Source of the DNA: Methyloprofundus sedimenti
GTDB lineage: Bacteria > Pseudomonadota > Gammaproteobacteria > Methylococcales > Methylomonadaceae
Direction of reading: 5' to 3'
DNA length: 64,000 nt
NCBI RefSeq assembly: GCF_002072955.1
Contig: NZ_LPUF01000001.1
Coordinates: 2,626,896-2,690,895 of the forward strand
The notes below the pieces were generated by a model. That model saw only the letters and a list, made by a program, of their open reading frames with translations. It searched no databases and was not told the DNA's origin. Made by a program: the position numbers and the translations under genes. This document shows positions 9,045 to 17,566 of this stretch, piece by piece (position 1 is the first letter of the stretch; every line of letters starts with the position of its first letter).

Positions 9045-9422
9045 ATGGAAATTACCTTAAACCATACAATTGTTGCTTCCAGAAACAATGTCGAATCAGC
9101 CAAATTCTATGAGAAAATATTTGGGTTTGAATTTATTAAAGAGTGGGGGCACTTCGCTGTGGTTAAAGTGAACTCAACCTTAACATTAGATTTCTACACG
9201 CAAGAAAACTTTTCTAACAATCATTATGCTTTCAAGGTTAATGATCAACAATTTGATGAAATACTGGATCGCGTAAAATCAGATAATATTAGTTTTGGCA
9301 GTGGTCCTCGTTCAAGCGATGACGGAAAAATAAATCATCTCTATGGTGGTCGTGGTGTTTATTTTAAAGATCCTAATGAACATCTACTAGAAATAATAAC
9401 AACAGATTACCTGATTGAATAA
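9045..9422 (+). CDS. VOC superfamily (glyoxalase/bleomycin-resistance-like) protein
   Basis: 125 residues with the paired beta-alpha-beta-beta-beta layout of VOC proteins: LNHTIVASRNNVESAKFYEK (first module, metal-site His), then FAVVKVNSTLTLDFYT, HYAFKVNDQQFDEIL and the closing GVYFKDPNEHLLEIIT with the usual metal-ligand Glu. The start at 9045 is placed six bases after AAGGA (9034-9038). VOC proteins bind divalent metals and act on varied small molecules; the substrate cannot be read. Position between pterin dehydratase and RibD-like genes hints at a cofactor-related role, which is inference. Confidence 0.72.
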   Translation: MEITLNHTIVASRNNVESAKFYEKIFGFEFIKEWGHFAVVKVNSTLTLDFYTQENFSNNHYAFKVNDQQFDEILDRVKSDNISFGSGPRSSDDGKINHLYGGRGVYFKDPNEHLLEIITTDYLIE

Positions 9423-9522
9423 TTAGCTTTCTAACATAAACCTGATAGATCATCTTTTCTGTGAATGAGACGGGTACTGGAGGTAACAAACAAATGAGTG
9501 TTTATACATCAAGGTTAAAGTT

Positions 9523-10341
9523 ATGTCGGAACAACTTTTAAATCTGTACCCTCTTTGTGGTCAGCAACAAAACCTGAAAGATTTATACCTGGCTCACCGG
9601 GTAGATAGATTAGGTAGTATGACCTCACCTTTTGTTTATGCAAATTTTCTGTCCAGTCTAGATGGCCGCATAGCACTTGAAGATAAGGAACAAAACCTTA
9701 TCGCTTATATCCCTAAACATATAACAACAGTTTCAGACTTCAAACTGTTTATGGAATTACATGCACAGGCTGATTGCCTTATTACTCATGGCGGATATAT
9801 GCGAGCTCTAAACGAAAACAGATTGGGTAATGTGCTGCAGGTTAAAAGTAAAGAGCTTATTGAGTGGCGATGCAATAATGGATTAAAACCACAGCCGACA
9901 GTCATTATTGCCAGTGCAAGCATGGAGTTTCCTATGCACCCCAGTCTGCACGAACATCAACAAGATTGTTTTATTGCGACAGGAAAAAATGCTGATGTTG
10001 AGAGAATACGCTATTGGCAGGATCACGGGTATAAAGTTCTGATTTCAGGTGAAGAGCAAATGGTTCAGGGAGCAGCATTAATTCAACAATTGAAAAAACT
10101 AGATTACAAAAGCATTTACCTTATCGCAGGTCCCAGAATGCTTGACACTATGATCAGAGAAAAACAGCTTTCCCGTTTGTATTTGACCATTACCCATCAA
10201 TTAATAGGTGGACTGGATTTTCGTACTTTATTGACGGGTCCTCCGCTTGAAAATAAAGTTAATATGAAGCTTAAATCGCTTTATTATGAACCGGATTCAC
10301 CCCCCGGTTCAGGTCAGTTTTTTATGCATCTCGATTTATAA
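9523..10341 (+). CDS. RibD C-terminal-domain reductase (dihydrofolate-reductase fold)
   Basis: 272 residues without the RibD deaminase domain. It keeps the reductase fold: FVYANFLSSLDGRIAL (substrate strand, the SLDGRIA motif), DCLITHGGYMRAL, and YLIAGPRMLDTMI (the nucleotide-binding G-P-x-L turn) before LSRLYLTITHQLIGG. Stand-alone RibD-C proteins reduce riboflavin precursors or dihydropterins. Beside a pterin dehydratase, a pterin reductase is a reasonable inference in an organism using C1-carrying pterins. The stop codon is one base from an insertion sequence at 10343, so any downstream partner was cut off. Confidence 0.75.
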   Translation: MSEQLLNLYPLCGQQQNLKDLYLAHRVDRLGSMTSPFVYANFLSSLDGRIALEDKEQNLIAYIPKHITTVSDFKLFMELHAQADCLITHGGYMRALNENRLGNVLQVKSKELIEWRCNNGLKPQPTVIIASASMEFPMHPSLHEHQQDCFIATGKNADVERIRYWQDHGYKVLISGEEQMVQGAALIQQLKKLDYKSIYLIAGPRMLDTMIREKQLSRLYLTITHQLIGGLDFRTLLTGPPLENKVNMKLKSLYYEPDSPPGSGQFFMHLDL

Positions 10342-10886
10342 TGGCTATGTCACCGTAAAGTATGGAATTTCATATAACAAGAGCGTATAAGTAAATAAAG
10401 CCCATGTAAATTAAGGAGATAGTTATGAAAGCCCCAGAGTTTTTAGAGTTCATTTCCGAAATAAATCAACTTGACCACCATCAACGCACTGTTCTAACGA
10501 AAGCACTGGATCAACTAGAGGACGAACCTAAGGTTTTTGATTTAATTGAAACAATATTTGATAGCAAAGGTAAATGCCCTCATTGCTCCCATACCGAAAG
10601 CCACAGGCATGGAATAAAAGATGGCCTTCAGCGCTACCGCTGTAAAGCCTGCAAAAAGACATTTAATGCTTTGACAGGGAACGCCTCTTGCTCATCTACG
10701 CCTCAAGTCAAAGTGGCTTGATTACTTAGGAGCTATCGCAGAATCATTGACTGTCCGGCAGGCAGCTAAAGAAATTAATGTGCATCGAAATACAACCTTT
10801 CGATGGCGGCACCGTTTTTTAAGCTGGATTCAGCAGGATCGTCCCAGTGCTCTTCATGGCATTACAGAAGCTGATGAAACCTACTT

Positions 10887-11879
10887 AACCTGAGTTCGGG
10901 ATAAGAAAAGGTGGGCAGTCTTTTGAAAATCTGAAAAAATAGAAACAACCAAGAATTTATTTTTTCTAAGACTGCCCAATGCTAAGTTTAACCCGATTAT
11001 TTTGTGATGTAGATGATTTTTGTAAAACCTTTTTACCCCACTGGGAGAAAACCCAAATAGAAAACGGTGAAAAGAAAAGACGGAAAAAGCGTTGCATTAG
11101 CCCCAGTGAAATAATTACTTTGATTGTTTACTATCATCAGTCAGGGTATGACACATTTAAATGGTTTTATTTACGCTACTTGCCCAAAAACTTATCTAAA
11201 GCTTTCCCAAAGGTGCCGAGTTATAACCGTTTCATTGAATTATTGCCCGATATTATCGGTCCTTTAACGGCTTTTATGCAAACACGTTGTGGCCGAAGTG
11301 AAGGTATTGCATTTGTTGATTCAACACCCCTTTGCGTTTGTAAAAATATTCGTATTCCGCGCCATAAAACTTTCAAAGATGTGGCCCAACGAGGCAAGTC
11401 TTCTACGGGCTGGTTCTATGGGTTTAAATTACACATTATTGTGGATGATCGAGGGGAAATACTTTCTTTTTCAATCACGAAAGGGAATGTTGATGACCGT
11501 AAACCCGTACCAAAATTGGCTAAAAATCTGATTGGAAAGCTTTTTGGCGATAGAGGATATATTTCTAAAAAACTCACTGAACTTTTAGCAACCGATGATG
11601 TTGAGTTAATCACAACTCTCAAGAAAAATATGAAACCACGAGTCATAGCTGCTTTTGATGCACTTTTATTGAGAAAGCGTAGCATTATTGAAACTATCAA
11701 TGATCAACTTAAAAATATTTTTCAGCTTGAGCACTCTAGACATCGTTCGCTTACGAATTATATGATCAATATTGTTGCTTGTTTAGTTGCTTATTCTTAC
11801 CAGGAAAAAAAGCCTGCACTCAACTTACGTAGAGAAGATTTATTACCTTTGTTATGACGTCTTATCCCGAACTCAGGTT
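10887..11879. mobile_element. IS982-family insertion sequence inside copy A
   Basis: A 993-bp element bounded by perfect 20-bp inverted repeats, AACCTGAGTTCGGGATAAGA at 10887-10906 and its complement at 11860-11879. ACTT is duplicated on both sides (10883-10886 and 11880-11883); removing one copy plus the element restores the sequence of IS copy B exactly. The intact ends and ORF suggest it moved recently, after copy A had inserted. Confidence 0.92.
10979..11857 (+). CDS. IS982 family transposase
   Basis: 292 residues with the IS982 pattern: FCDVDDFCKTF near the start, then KKRCISPSEIITLIVYYHQS and GYDTFKWFYLRYLP. The DDE catalytic core follows: AFVDSTPLCVCKN (first Asp), GFKLHIIVDDRGEI, LFGDRGYISKKL (second Asp) and the C-terminal RSIIETINDQLKNIFQLEHSRHRS (Glu). 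Length is normal for the family (about 290-300). No frameshift is visible, so this transposase should be functional. Confidence 0.9.
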   Translation: MLSLTRLFCDVDDFCKTFLPHWEKTQIENGEKKRRKKRCISPSEIITLIVYYHQSGYDTFKWFYLRYLPKNLSKAFPKVPSYNRFIELLPDIIGPLTAFMQTRCGRSEGIAFVDSTPLCVCKNIRIPRHKTFKDVAQRGKSSTGWFYGFKLHIIVDDRGEILSFSITKGNVDDRKPVPKLAKNLIGKLFGDRGYISKKLTELLATDDVELITTLKKNMKPRVIAAFDALLLRKRSIIETINDQLKNIFQLEHSRHRSLTNYMINIVACLVAYSYQEKKPALNLRREDLLPLL

Positions 11880-12452
11880 ACTTACTTGAGTCACATAAAG
11901 GAGAACGCCATCTCAATCGTCAACCAAGGAAACGAGGGGGCTGTGCGACTAAGCGAGGGATTTCTGATGAGCAAATTTGCATTTTAATTGCTCGTGATCG
12001 CTCAAAACAAACCGTAGATTTTGTGACAGGTAATGGCCCAATAAGCAAAATTGTTCTTGATACGCATTTAAAGCCAATACTAGACCAGGATGCCCTCCTT
12101 GTGAGTGATGGCAATCCAACTTATGGTGCATTTTGTAAAGCTGAAAAAGTATCTCATGAAATCGTTAACATGAGTCAAGGGCAGCGGGTGACTAAAGGGG
12201 CCTATCATATACAAAATGTCAATGCATACCACCACCGTTTTAAATCATGGCTAGACCGCTTTCATGGTGTAGCCACCAAGTATTTACCTAATTATTTGGC
12301 TTGGTGCAGAATTATGGATCGGAACCACAATCTAACCCCTGAGCAATTGTTACATTCTGCTCTGGGTGATTTTCAATACTTAACGGTGACATAGCCTTTA
12401 TAATTGACTCATCAGCTTATCAACCGGGAATTGGCTAACAAAACCTAAAAGG

Positions 12453-12545
12453 GCAGACTCGATTGATAGCGTTAAAACAATTACGCCCTGACTGCTCGCT
12501 TTTTACGACGTTACTCTCCTGTAGTGCAATACCGGCGAGCTAAGG
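12453..12545. repeat. diverged repeat, related to 440-540
   Basis: Second copy of the GATTGATAGCG ... CAATACCGG repeat, starting AGACTCGATTGATAGCG and ending GTGCAATACCGGCGAG. It lies just downstream of IS1595 copy A and before the GST gene. No ORF is present. Confidence 0.4.
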
Positions 12546-12588
12546 CAGCGCCCTACTGCTTGGCAAGATTTTTATCGAACCATCCTTT

Positions 12589-13314
12589 TTACCTGAACTG
12601 GGCATACATGTCATTAACCCAGTCTGTTTTCTGTTGAAATTGCCTGATCAGATCCTCCAGTTCTAGCGGTAAACGCTCCGGCCAATCCAGGCCATATTTC
12701 TCTGGCATACAAAAAGGTGCTAATAAAGAGGCGGCAGCCAAATCAGCCCGTGTAAATTGATTACCGACAAGAAAATCATGTTGCAAATAATGTTGATGCA
12801 AACGCTCGATGGCAACAGCCATTTTTTGTTGCGATTCCCGGGCTGATAGTTCATTAATATTCATTAATGATTGCATCCTGTTTTTTAATTTCGGAAATAT
12901 CCTGCGTAAAATCAACTTCCCATACCAGGGTCCATTATGGGTAAAAAAAGGAATCACAACATCTGGGTGTTGCAACAATATATGATAAAAACTGCGGCGG
13001 ATATGCGGGCCTATTTCCTTGTCAACATATCTTTCCCATTTTAAGGCCTGTTCTTTAAACTGAAGATCATCTGGTGTAAGACCAGGTTGTGGAAAATTTT
13101 TATCCAGATAAGTGATGATATGCGCTGATCCTTGAATAACCTTATTTTTATCCACTAAAATTGGCACAGATGAATGCCCTGCCAGTTCTTTGGTTTTCAT
13201 TACATGAAGTCCAGGAAGCAGGTTTTTTACCCGATAATCTAGTTGCTTGTAATCAAGTGACCAGCGAACTTTTTCGCAATAGTGAGAAATAGGAAATTGA
13301 TATAAAGTTATCAT
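12589..13314 (-). CDS. glutathione S-transferase family protein
   Basis: 241 residues with a thioredoxin-like N-terminal domain (MITLYQFPISHYCEKVRWSLD, residues 1-21, with SxYCEKVRW as the glutathione-site motif, and VPILVDKNKVIQGSAHIITYLD at about 50-71 with the cis-Pro and Ser of the binding pocket). An all-helical C-terminal domain follows, containing FTRADLAAASLLAPF (the N-capping motif of GSTs). It is soluble, and the substrate is unknown. The convergent-looking neighbour 13406-14881 is on the same strand, 91 bases upstream, so they may be co-transcribed. Confidence 0.82.
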   Translation of the reverse strand: MITLYQFPISHYCEKVRWSLDYKQLDYRVKNLLPGLHVMKTKELAGHSSVPILVDKNKVIQGSAHIITYLDKNFPQPGLTPDDLQFKEQALKWERYVDKEIGPHIRRSFYHILLQHPDVVIPFFTHNGPWYGKLILRRIFPKLKNRMQSLMNINELSARESQQKMAVAIERLHQHYLQHDFLVGNQFTRADLAAASLLAPFCMPEKYGLDWPERLPLELEDLIRQFQQKTDWVNDMYAQFR

Positions 13315-13405
13315 ACGCTGTACCTTTGAGTGTAGTGAATCCCTACGTTCTCGGTGTGGTGAAAATTTTAACTATTTTTATGTAGCCTAAAATACCTTAG
13401 GCAAG

Positions 13406-14881
13406 TTACCTGCGCTCCTGAAATACCTGGCTGTTGATGCTGCTCACAGGCCAGTATATGCCCTGATATTGACGTTGCCAGATTTGTCCGTTGTTTTCTC
13501 TCTGCTCTAAAGAAGTGTACGAATAGTGATACAGTAAAGCCCGGATATATCTTGGCGGTTTATCCGCAAACGGGTTTTCATCCAGCAATGATAAAACCTC
13601 CGGAGAGCCTTGCAATAATTTATTTACCAAACTGTCAAACCAGGAACCTTTGCGCGGTGGACCCAACGCGGCAAACCACATTTGCCAATCCAGCCGCGGT
13701 TGATGTGGAATATTCCAGCCTAGCTCACGATTTAATTTTCCCGGTTTATATTTGAATTCATAATCTAACCAATACTGCCCATCATTAGATCCTTGCACAA
13801 TAATTTCATTGCGCTTTGTAGTCATCACCGCAAAAGGTCCGTAATTATTGACTAAAGAAAATGTAGAAATCGTTCCAAGTAATGATTTCATTGGGCCAAA
13901 CAAAGGCATGCGGGCATGATATAGCCAGATCTGACTGGCACATAACAATATAACCAGACTACCCCATATTCCTGCAACGGTGTGCGCAATATAACCCGGC
14001 ACGACTTTTTTCTGCTGAATAAACGCGCTTAGCTGATGCGGCAATATTTTCTCAACGTCCCGATCCTCCAGCAAAAACAGACACAGCAAAATCACTAGTA
14101 TATTGAAAAAGTTATAATTGCCCGTCAGTATAATGCTCCCCTGAAGCAGGATAAATGAGCAGCACGCAAAAAGCCGAAAGGGTCTTGGCAAAAAGACAAA
14201 AAATGGCACAACCAGCTCAATAAAAAACACCCCGCCTACACTGACTTTATGCAACCAGTCCGGCAAATGATGAGCGTAATAAGCAACAGGTGTGGGTAAA
14301 GGCTGGGTTTCATAATGAAATTTTAAAGCGTTCAGATTTGCCCAGTTCGGATCACCACTCGCAATTTTCACCACGCCGCTCATAAACATAAATCGTGCGA
14401 GTAAAAAGCGCAATAAAAGGATAATAATACTTGAGCCCCAGGTAAGGAAAATGGCTAAAAAACCTACCTCAAGTAATAATACATCCCATTGGAAATGCGT
14501 AAAATCCTGACCAACGTTAACAATCGACAAATACAATACATAACAAACAATTAACGCAGCCCGTGTAAATACGTTTAACAACAGCAGGCAGGCTGCGGCC
14601 ATGCCCGCATAACAGATAAAACTAAGCATAGTATCAGCAGCATTTATCCAGAAAACTGTCGGCGTATGCCAAAATCTCTGCTGCTGATAAAACTGTTCAA
14701 TCAATGTTAAATGCCTGTTGACAGGCAATAGACCATTCGCACCTATTAACCCTTCTATTTGTACCGAAATGGAAACAAAGGCAGAGAAATAGACTAATGC
14801 CAGACCTCGCAAAAATACCCAGCCAGGTATAATAGAGTTTGAACTGTATCGATTCCAGTATATTTCAGAAAATAGCTGCAT
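13406..14881 (-). CDS. lipase maturation factor family membrane protein
   Basis: 491 residues. It opens SEIYWNRYSSNSIIPGWVFLRGLALVYFSAFVS (about 5-38, mostly membrane), then about eight to ten helices, the block FRFLLARFMFMSGVVKIASGDPNWANL (split by short loops, about 155-185) and a soluble C-terminal half with LGPPRKGSWFDSLVNKLLQGSPEVLSLL. The order and the ARFMFxxGVVKxxSGDPxW motif match the lipase maturation factor family, related to eukaryotic LMF1, a chaperone of secreted lipases. The bacterial role is unproven. It sits in the inner membrane. Confidence 0.85.
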   Translation of the reverse strand: MQLFSEIYWNRYSSNSIIPGWVFLRGLALVYFSAFVSISVQIEGLIGANGLLPVNRHLTLIEQFYQQQRFWHTPTVFWINAADTMLSFICYAGMAAACLLLLNVFTRAALIVCYVLYLSIVNVGQDFTHFQWDVLLLEVGFLAIFLTWGSSIIILLLRFLLARFMFMSGVVKIASGDPNWANLNALKFHYETQPLPTPVAYYAHHLPDWLHKVSVGGVFFIELVVPFFVFLPRPFRLFACCSFILLQGSIILTGNYNFFNILVILLCLFLLEDRDVEKILPHQLSAFIQQKKVVPGYIAHTVAGIWGSLVILLCASQIWLYHARMPLFGPMKSLLGTISTFSLVNNYGPFAVMTTKRNEIIVQGSNDGQYWLDYEFKYKPGKLNRELGWNIPHQPRLDWQMWFAALGPPRKGSWFDSLVNKLLQGSPEVLSLLDENPFADKPPRYIRALLYHYSYTSLEQRENNGQIWQRQYQGIYWPVSSINSQVFQERR

Positions 14882-14942
14882 ACCAGAATCGGTACAAGAC
14901 TAGAATATTTTTCTGTACATGCAAACTTAAGTAATAAAGTTC

Positions 14943-15323
14943 CTAATCTTCAATCTTCAGCAACCAGCCATCGCTTCCTTTACAACCATTTGTAGCTTTC
15001 GCATCAATTTCGACTCGTGCAAAAGTGTCTTGCAGGGAGGCGGGAAGCTTTCCTGAAACGGAGTAGCCATTGTTTACTTTATTAATAGTGATTTCTACAG
15101 GCTGTTTTTTTACACTGACTTCAATACTGTCTGGATTGGTCGAGGTTGAAGTCTGAAATGAAAACTCGGATTGTGCTGCTACGACAGCCATGTGGGGTGG
15201 AGTGAATTGGGTGAATTTAGGCTTGTTACAAGCCTTTTTACTACTACTGCTACTCCCATAAGCTAATAAGTTACTACTGAATACGGCAAGTATAAAGACA
15301 GTCATAAATTTAATAGTGTTCAT
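14943..15323 (-). CDS. small exported protein of unknown function
   Basis: 126 residues with a signal peptide (MNTIKFMTVFILAVFSSNLL, then AYG|SSSSSKK). The mature part has a Ser run, one Cys pair (CNKP near 32 and NGCKGS near 113) and beta-rich segments such as FTPPHMAVVAAQSEFSFQ and PVEITINKVNNGYSVSGKLP. That suggests a small Ig-like beta sandwich stabilised by a disulfide, acting in the periplasm or outside. I do not recognise a family. It stands alone, about 60 bases downstream of the lipase maturation factor start on the same strand. Confidence 0.65.
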   Translation of the reverse strand: MNTIKFMTVFILAVFSSNLLAYGSSSSSKKACNKPKFTQFTPPHMAVVAAQSEFSFQTSTSTNPDSIEVSVKKQPVEITINKVNNGYSVSGKLPASLQDTFARVEIDAKATNGCKGSDGWLLKIED

Positions 15324-15669
15324 AAGCTAGCTCCAAAATTGAATTTAAATTACGACTTTCACTATACTCTTTTTTTAACTGCCTATATAAAATTATACTT
15401 ACTGCGGTGTCAGTGTTAGCGTTTTTTATTGGCTTATCAATATCAAAAAATACCTGAAGTACCAAATGAAATATGACATTGATAAGGCCAAACGACGAAG
15501 CAAAAAACTAGTTTTGATATTAAATACACGGCGTCGTTTTAGTATCAAACTATAAGTAAATCCGGACTTTCCCGTATGATCTCGCTAAGCATCATAACTT
15601 ATCAATAGTACTTAGCTTTTGAAAACAGATTCACATATAAAGCCACTCTCGATAAATTTACAACTCATT
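15324..15669. other. intergenic, weak inverted repeat only
   Basis: AT-rich spacer. AAACGACG at 15490-15497 pairs with CGTCGTTT at 15532-15539, and GTTTTGATATTA is loosely mirrored by TAGTATCAAAC beyond, giving an imperfect palindromic patch. No coding signal is seen. Confidence 0.35.
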
Positions 15670-15906
15670 TTAAAAATCATCAAAACTGGAATAATTTAAC
15701 TCTTCTCTGAGTCGTTTCTTTTCCATATACATGTCAATCTTTCTTCTGGCAGCAAACTTTTTTGAGGCTCTTTCATCCTCCATCGCATATTGCATATATT
15801 CGTTCACTGATGTATCAATAATATCATCATCGGAGGAGTCATCAGTTTCACTAAATTGATGTTTAACAGCAGCCTTTGATGTATGTTTGGATGACGTTTT
15901 ATTCAT
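15670..15906 (-). CDS. PA3496-like putative envelope integrity protein
   Basis: 78 residues from ATG 15906; the frame also extends to a TTG at 15927, but that adds only seven residues. The protein has a Lys/Ser-rich start, an acidic stretch (ETDDSSDDDIIDTSV), then EYMQYAMEDERASKKFAARRKIDMYMEKKRLREEL. This arrangement of an acidic segment followed by an RRxIDxYxExKxLRxxL helix is the mark of small PA3496-type proteins of gammaproteobacteria. No membrane segment is present. It is transcribed alone; its role is inferred only from the family name. Confidence 0.65.
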   Translation of the reverse strand: MNKTSSKHTSKAAVKHQFSETDDSSDDDIIDTSVNEYMQYAMEDERASKKFAARRKIDMYMEKKRLREELNYSSFDDF

Positions 15907-16070
15907 GTCTATCAACCCTGGATTCAATTAAGTAAGTGAATTTCATTTTTAATCGAAAAATAATCTTTTGTAAAGAAAAAAATAACAAATTCAGCAATAA
16001 ATGACTGTGCTTTTATCTGCGATTTGCATATATTTACCTGGTATGATTATCAAGCAAAAAGCAGAGCATT

Positions 16071-16961
16071 TTATCTCTGCGATGCATTAAAAAATTTAAA
16101 TTGGTCAGGCCAATCACGATAATTAAATACCTGCCCCGTTGTTCTGATATTAGCAATGCTATTCAGGTCAAGATCTGCATATACCCATTGAACCTGGTTT
16201 AATTGACCGATTGCTAAAACACCATCATCAGGAAAGCCATAATCAACGGGAGTATAAACAGCAGCCGCACCAATGTTAGTATCTACGGCTTCTGACCAGA
16301 GTGCATTTCCTACAGTCGGTGATTGAACTACGTAACATTGATTTTCCAGAGCACGCGCCTGACAGCCGATACGAACGCGATGGTAACCTGCCAAGGTGTC
16401 CGTGCAACTGGGAACCAGGATTAAATTAGCGCCCATTTCAACTTGTTTGCGGGCAATCATCGGAAATTCGCTGTCATAACAGACGTTAATCCCAATGTTG
16501 CCAAAACATGTAGCAAATACTTTTATCTCTTCACCAGAGCTGATAAACCATTGTTCATTTTCAAATCGAGTCATTTGCAGCTTGTCTTGAAAATCAACAG
16601 TCCCATCGGGTTTAAAAAAATAAGCGCGATTTCGATATCTGTTATCTTTTAGCTTGACCGGAAAGGTACCGGGTTGCAGATAAACATTGTGCTGTATAGC
16701 CAGTTGTTTAAACAGGCTTAAAAAGTCTTCATGCAAATCCTGCATGGCGTCTAGTTGCTTGTCTAAACTTTGAATGATATCAGCAGAAAAAAGTGAAACC
16801 AGCTCCATACTGCCATATTCGGGAAATAATAAAATTTCACTCCCCTGGTTGACTGCTTCATTTACCCAATGATTTATTTTTTTTACATATTGCTGCCAGT
16901 TTTGCAATCGAGTAATATCATATTGCGCAGTTGCCAACCTGACTTTATCCGTTACTGTCAT
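16071..16961 (-). CDS. carbon-nitrogen hydrolase (nitrilase superfamily)
   Basis: 296 residues with the full Glu-Lys-Cys triad of the superfamily: LLFPEYGSMEL (Glu, near residue 48), DFQDKLQMTRFE (Lys, near 130) and GINVCYDSEFP (Cys, near 163). These enzymes hydrolyse amides or nitriles. The start overlaps the preceding acetyltransferase gene by four bases (ATGA), and it is the last gene of the polyamine operon. Fused GNAT-nitrilase proteins exist in other bacteria, so the pair probably works on one substrate, plausibly an N-acyl or carbamoyl polyamine; this is inference. Confidence 0.85.
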   Translation of the reverse strand: MTVTDKVRLATAQYDITRLQNWQQYVKKINHWVNEAVNQGSEILLFPEYGSMELVSLFSADIIQSLDKQLDAMQDLHEDFLSLFKQLAIQHNVYLQPGTFPVKLKDNRYRNRAYFFKPDGTVDFQDKLQMTRFENEQWFISSGEEIKVFATCFGNIGINVCYDSEFPMIARKQVEMGANLILVPSCTDTLAGYHRVRIGCQARALENQCYVVQSPTVGNALWSEAVDTNIGAAAVYTPVDYGFPDDGVLAIGQLNQVQWVYADLDLNSIANIRTTGQVFNYRDWPDQFKFFNASQR

Positions 16962-17554
16962 ACTTTTTTTAACCAGAAAATCATGGCTTTTGATGTTTCC
17001 TCTGACTGATCTAAATCTTTCCAGGCATAATGAGTAACGAGCTCAGGATGTTTACTATAACCTCTTTTATTCCAGAATTTATCCAGAGGCACGTAATCAA
17101 GAGGACGCAAGGGATGATCATCAGCGCGTTGTACACAACAAAAACTAAAATACTCAAAGCCGCCTAGTTCTCGTGCATGGTTTTCGCGTTCTGCAAAAAA
17201 ACGTACGCCCAGGCCTAAGCCGCGATATTGTTTTTTTAACACTGACTCTGCACAATAGAACACTTTCTTAGGGTCGTAACCATGCGTAACAAAGGGCTGC
17301 ATAAATTCCTCCGATTCATATTGCATGGGAATACCAGTTGATGCGCCAATGATTTTGTCGCCATCCAATGCCAATACGATAACCGCTTGTTGACAACGAA
17401 TATAGGTCTGCAGATAGTTTTCTTCGTAGGCAAGGTTGCCATCATATAAATAAGGAAAATCTCTAAAGACTTCTATACGTAATTGAGCAAGATCAGGAAT
17501 ATATTGTTCTAAAGCCTGACCAGAGCAACGCAGAATGCTAACTTCCCGGGACAT
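16958..17554 (-). CDS. GNAT family N-acetyltransferase
   Basis: 198 residues. The acetyl-CoA loop is visible as KKQYRGLGLGVRFFAERENHAREL (QxxGxG/A type, about 108-131), preceded by the strand VIVLALDGDKIIGASTGIPM and followed by a C-terminal part with FSFCCVQRADDHPLRP and WNKRGYSKHPEL. It lies between an NTF2-like gene and the nitrilase gene, overlapping the latter by four bases. Context in a polyamine operon suggests it acetylates an amine product or works in series with the nitrilase; the substrate is not proven. Confidence 0.82.
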   Translation of the reverse strand: MSREVSILRCSGQALEQYIPDLAQLRIEVFRDFPYLYDGNLAYEENYLQTYIRCQQAVIVLALDGDKIIGASTGIPMQYESEEFMQPFVTHGYDPKKVFYCAESVLKKQYRGLGLGVRFFAERENHARELGGFEYFSFCCVQRADDHPLRPLDYVPLDKFWNKRGYSKHPELVTHYAWKDLDQSEETSKAMIFWLKKV

Positions 17555-17566
17555 AGCGACTCCTTT

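Larger units (their letters stand above)
10425..12394 (+). pseudogene. ISXO2-like (IS1595) transposase, frameshifted and interrupted
   Basis: The 5' part encodes the N-terminal zinc ribbon (CPHCSH...YRCKACKKTF). An extra G near 10680 (ACAGGGAACG against ACAGGAACG in the intact copy) breaks the frame after FNALTGN. Further on, the catalytic region is split at GCTGATGAAACCTACTT by the nested IS (10887-11879). The 3' part resumes at ACTTACTTGAGTCAC and runs to the stop at 12394. The product cannot be made; the intact sister protein is at 36082-37053. Confidence 0.92.
10343..12396. mobile_element. IS1595-type element, copy A, with an IS982-type element nested inside
   Basis: The element starts GGCTATGTCACCGTAAAGTA at 10343 and ends with an imperfect inverted match at 12396 (GGCTATGTCACCGTTAAGTA read inward). 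TTTATAAT flanks both sides (10335-10342 and 12397-12404), the 8-bp duplication expected for the IS1595 group. Apart from the nested 993-bp IS and its 4-bp duplication, it differs from copy B (36000-37055) by one inserted G at about 10680 and one substitution that I could find. Copy A is dead: frameshifted and interrupted. Confidence 0.9.
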
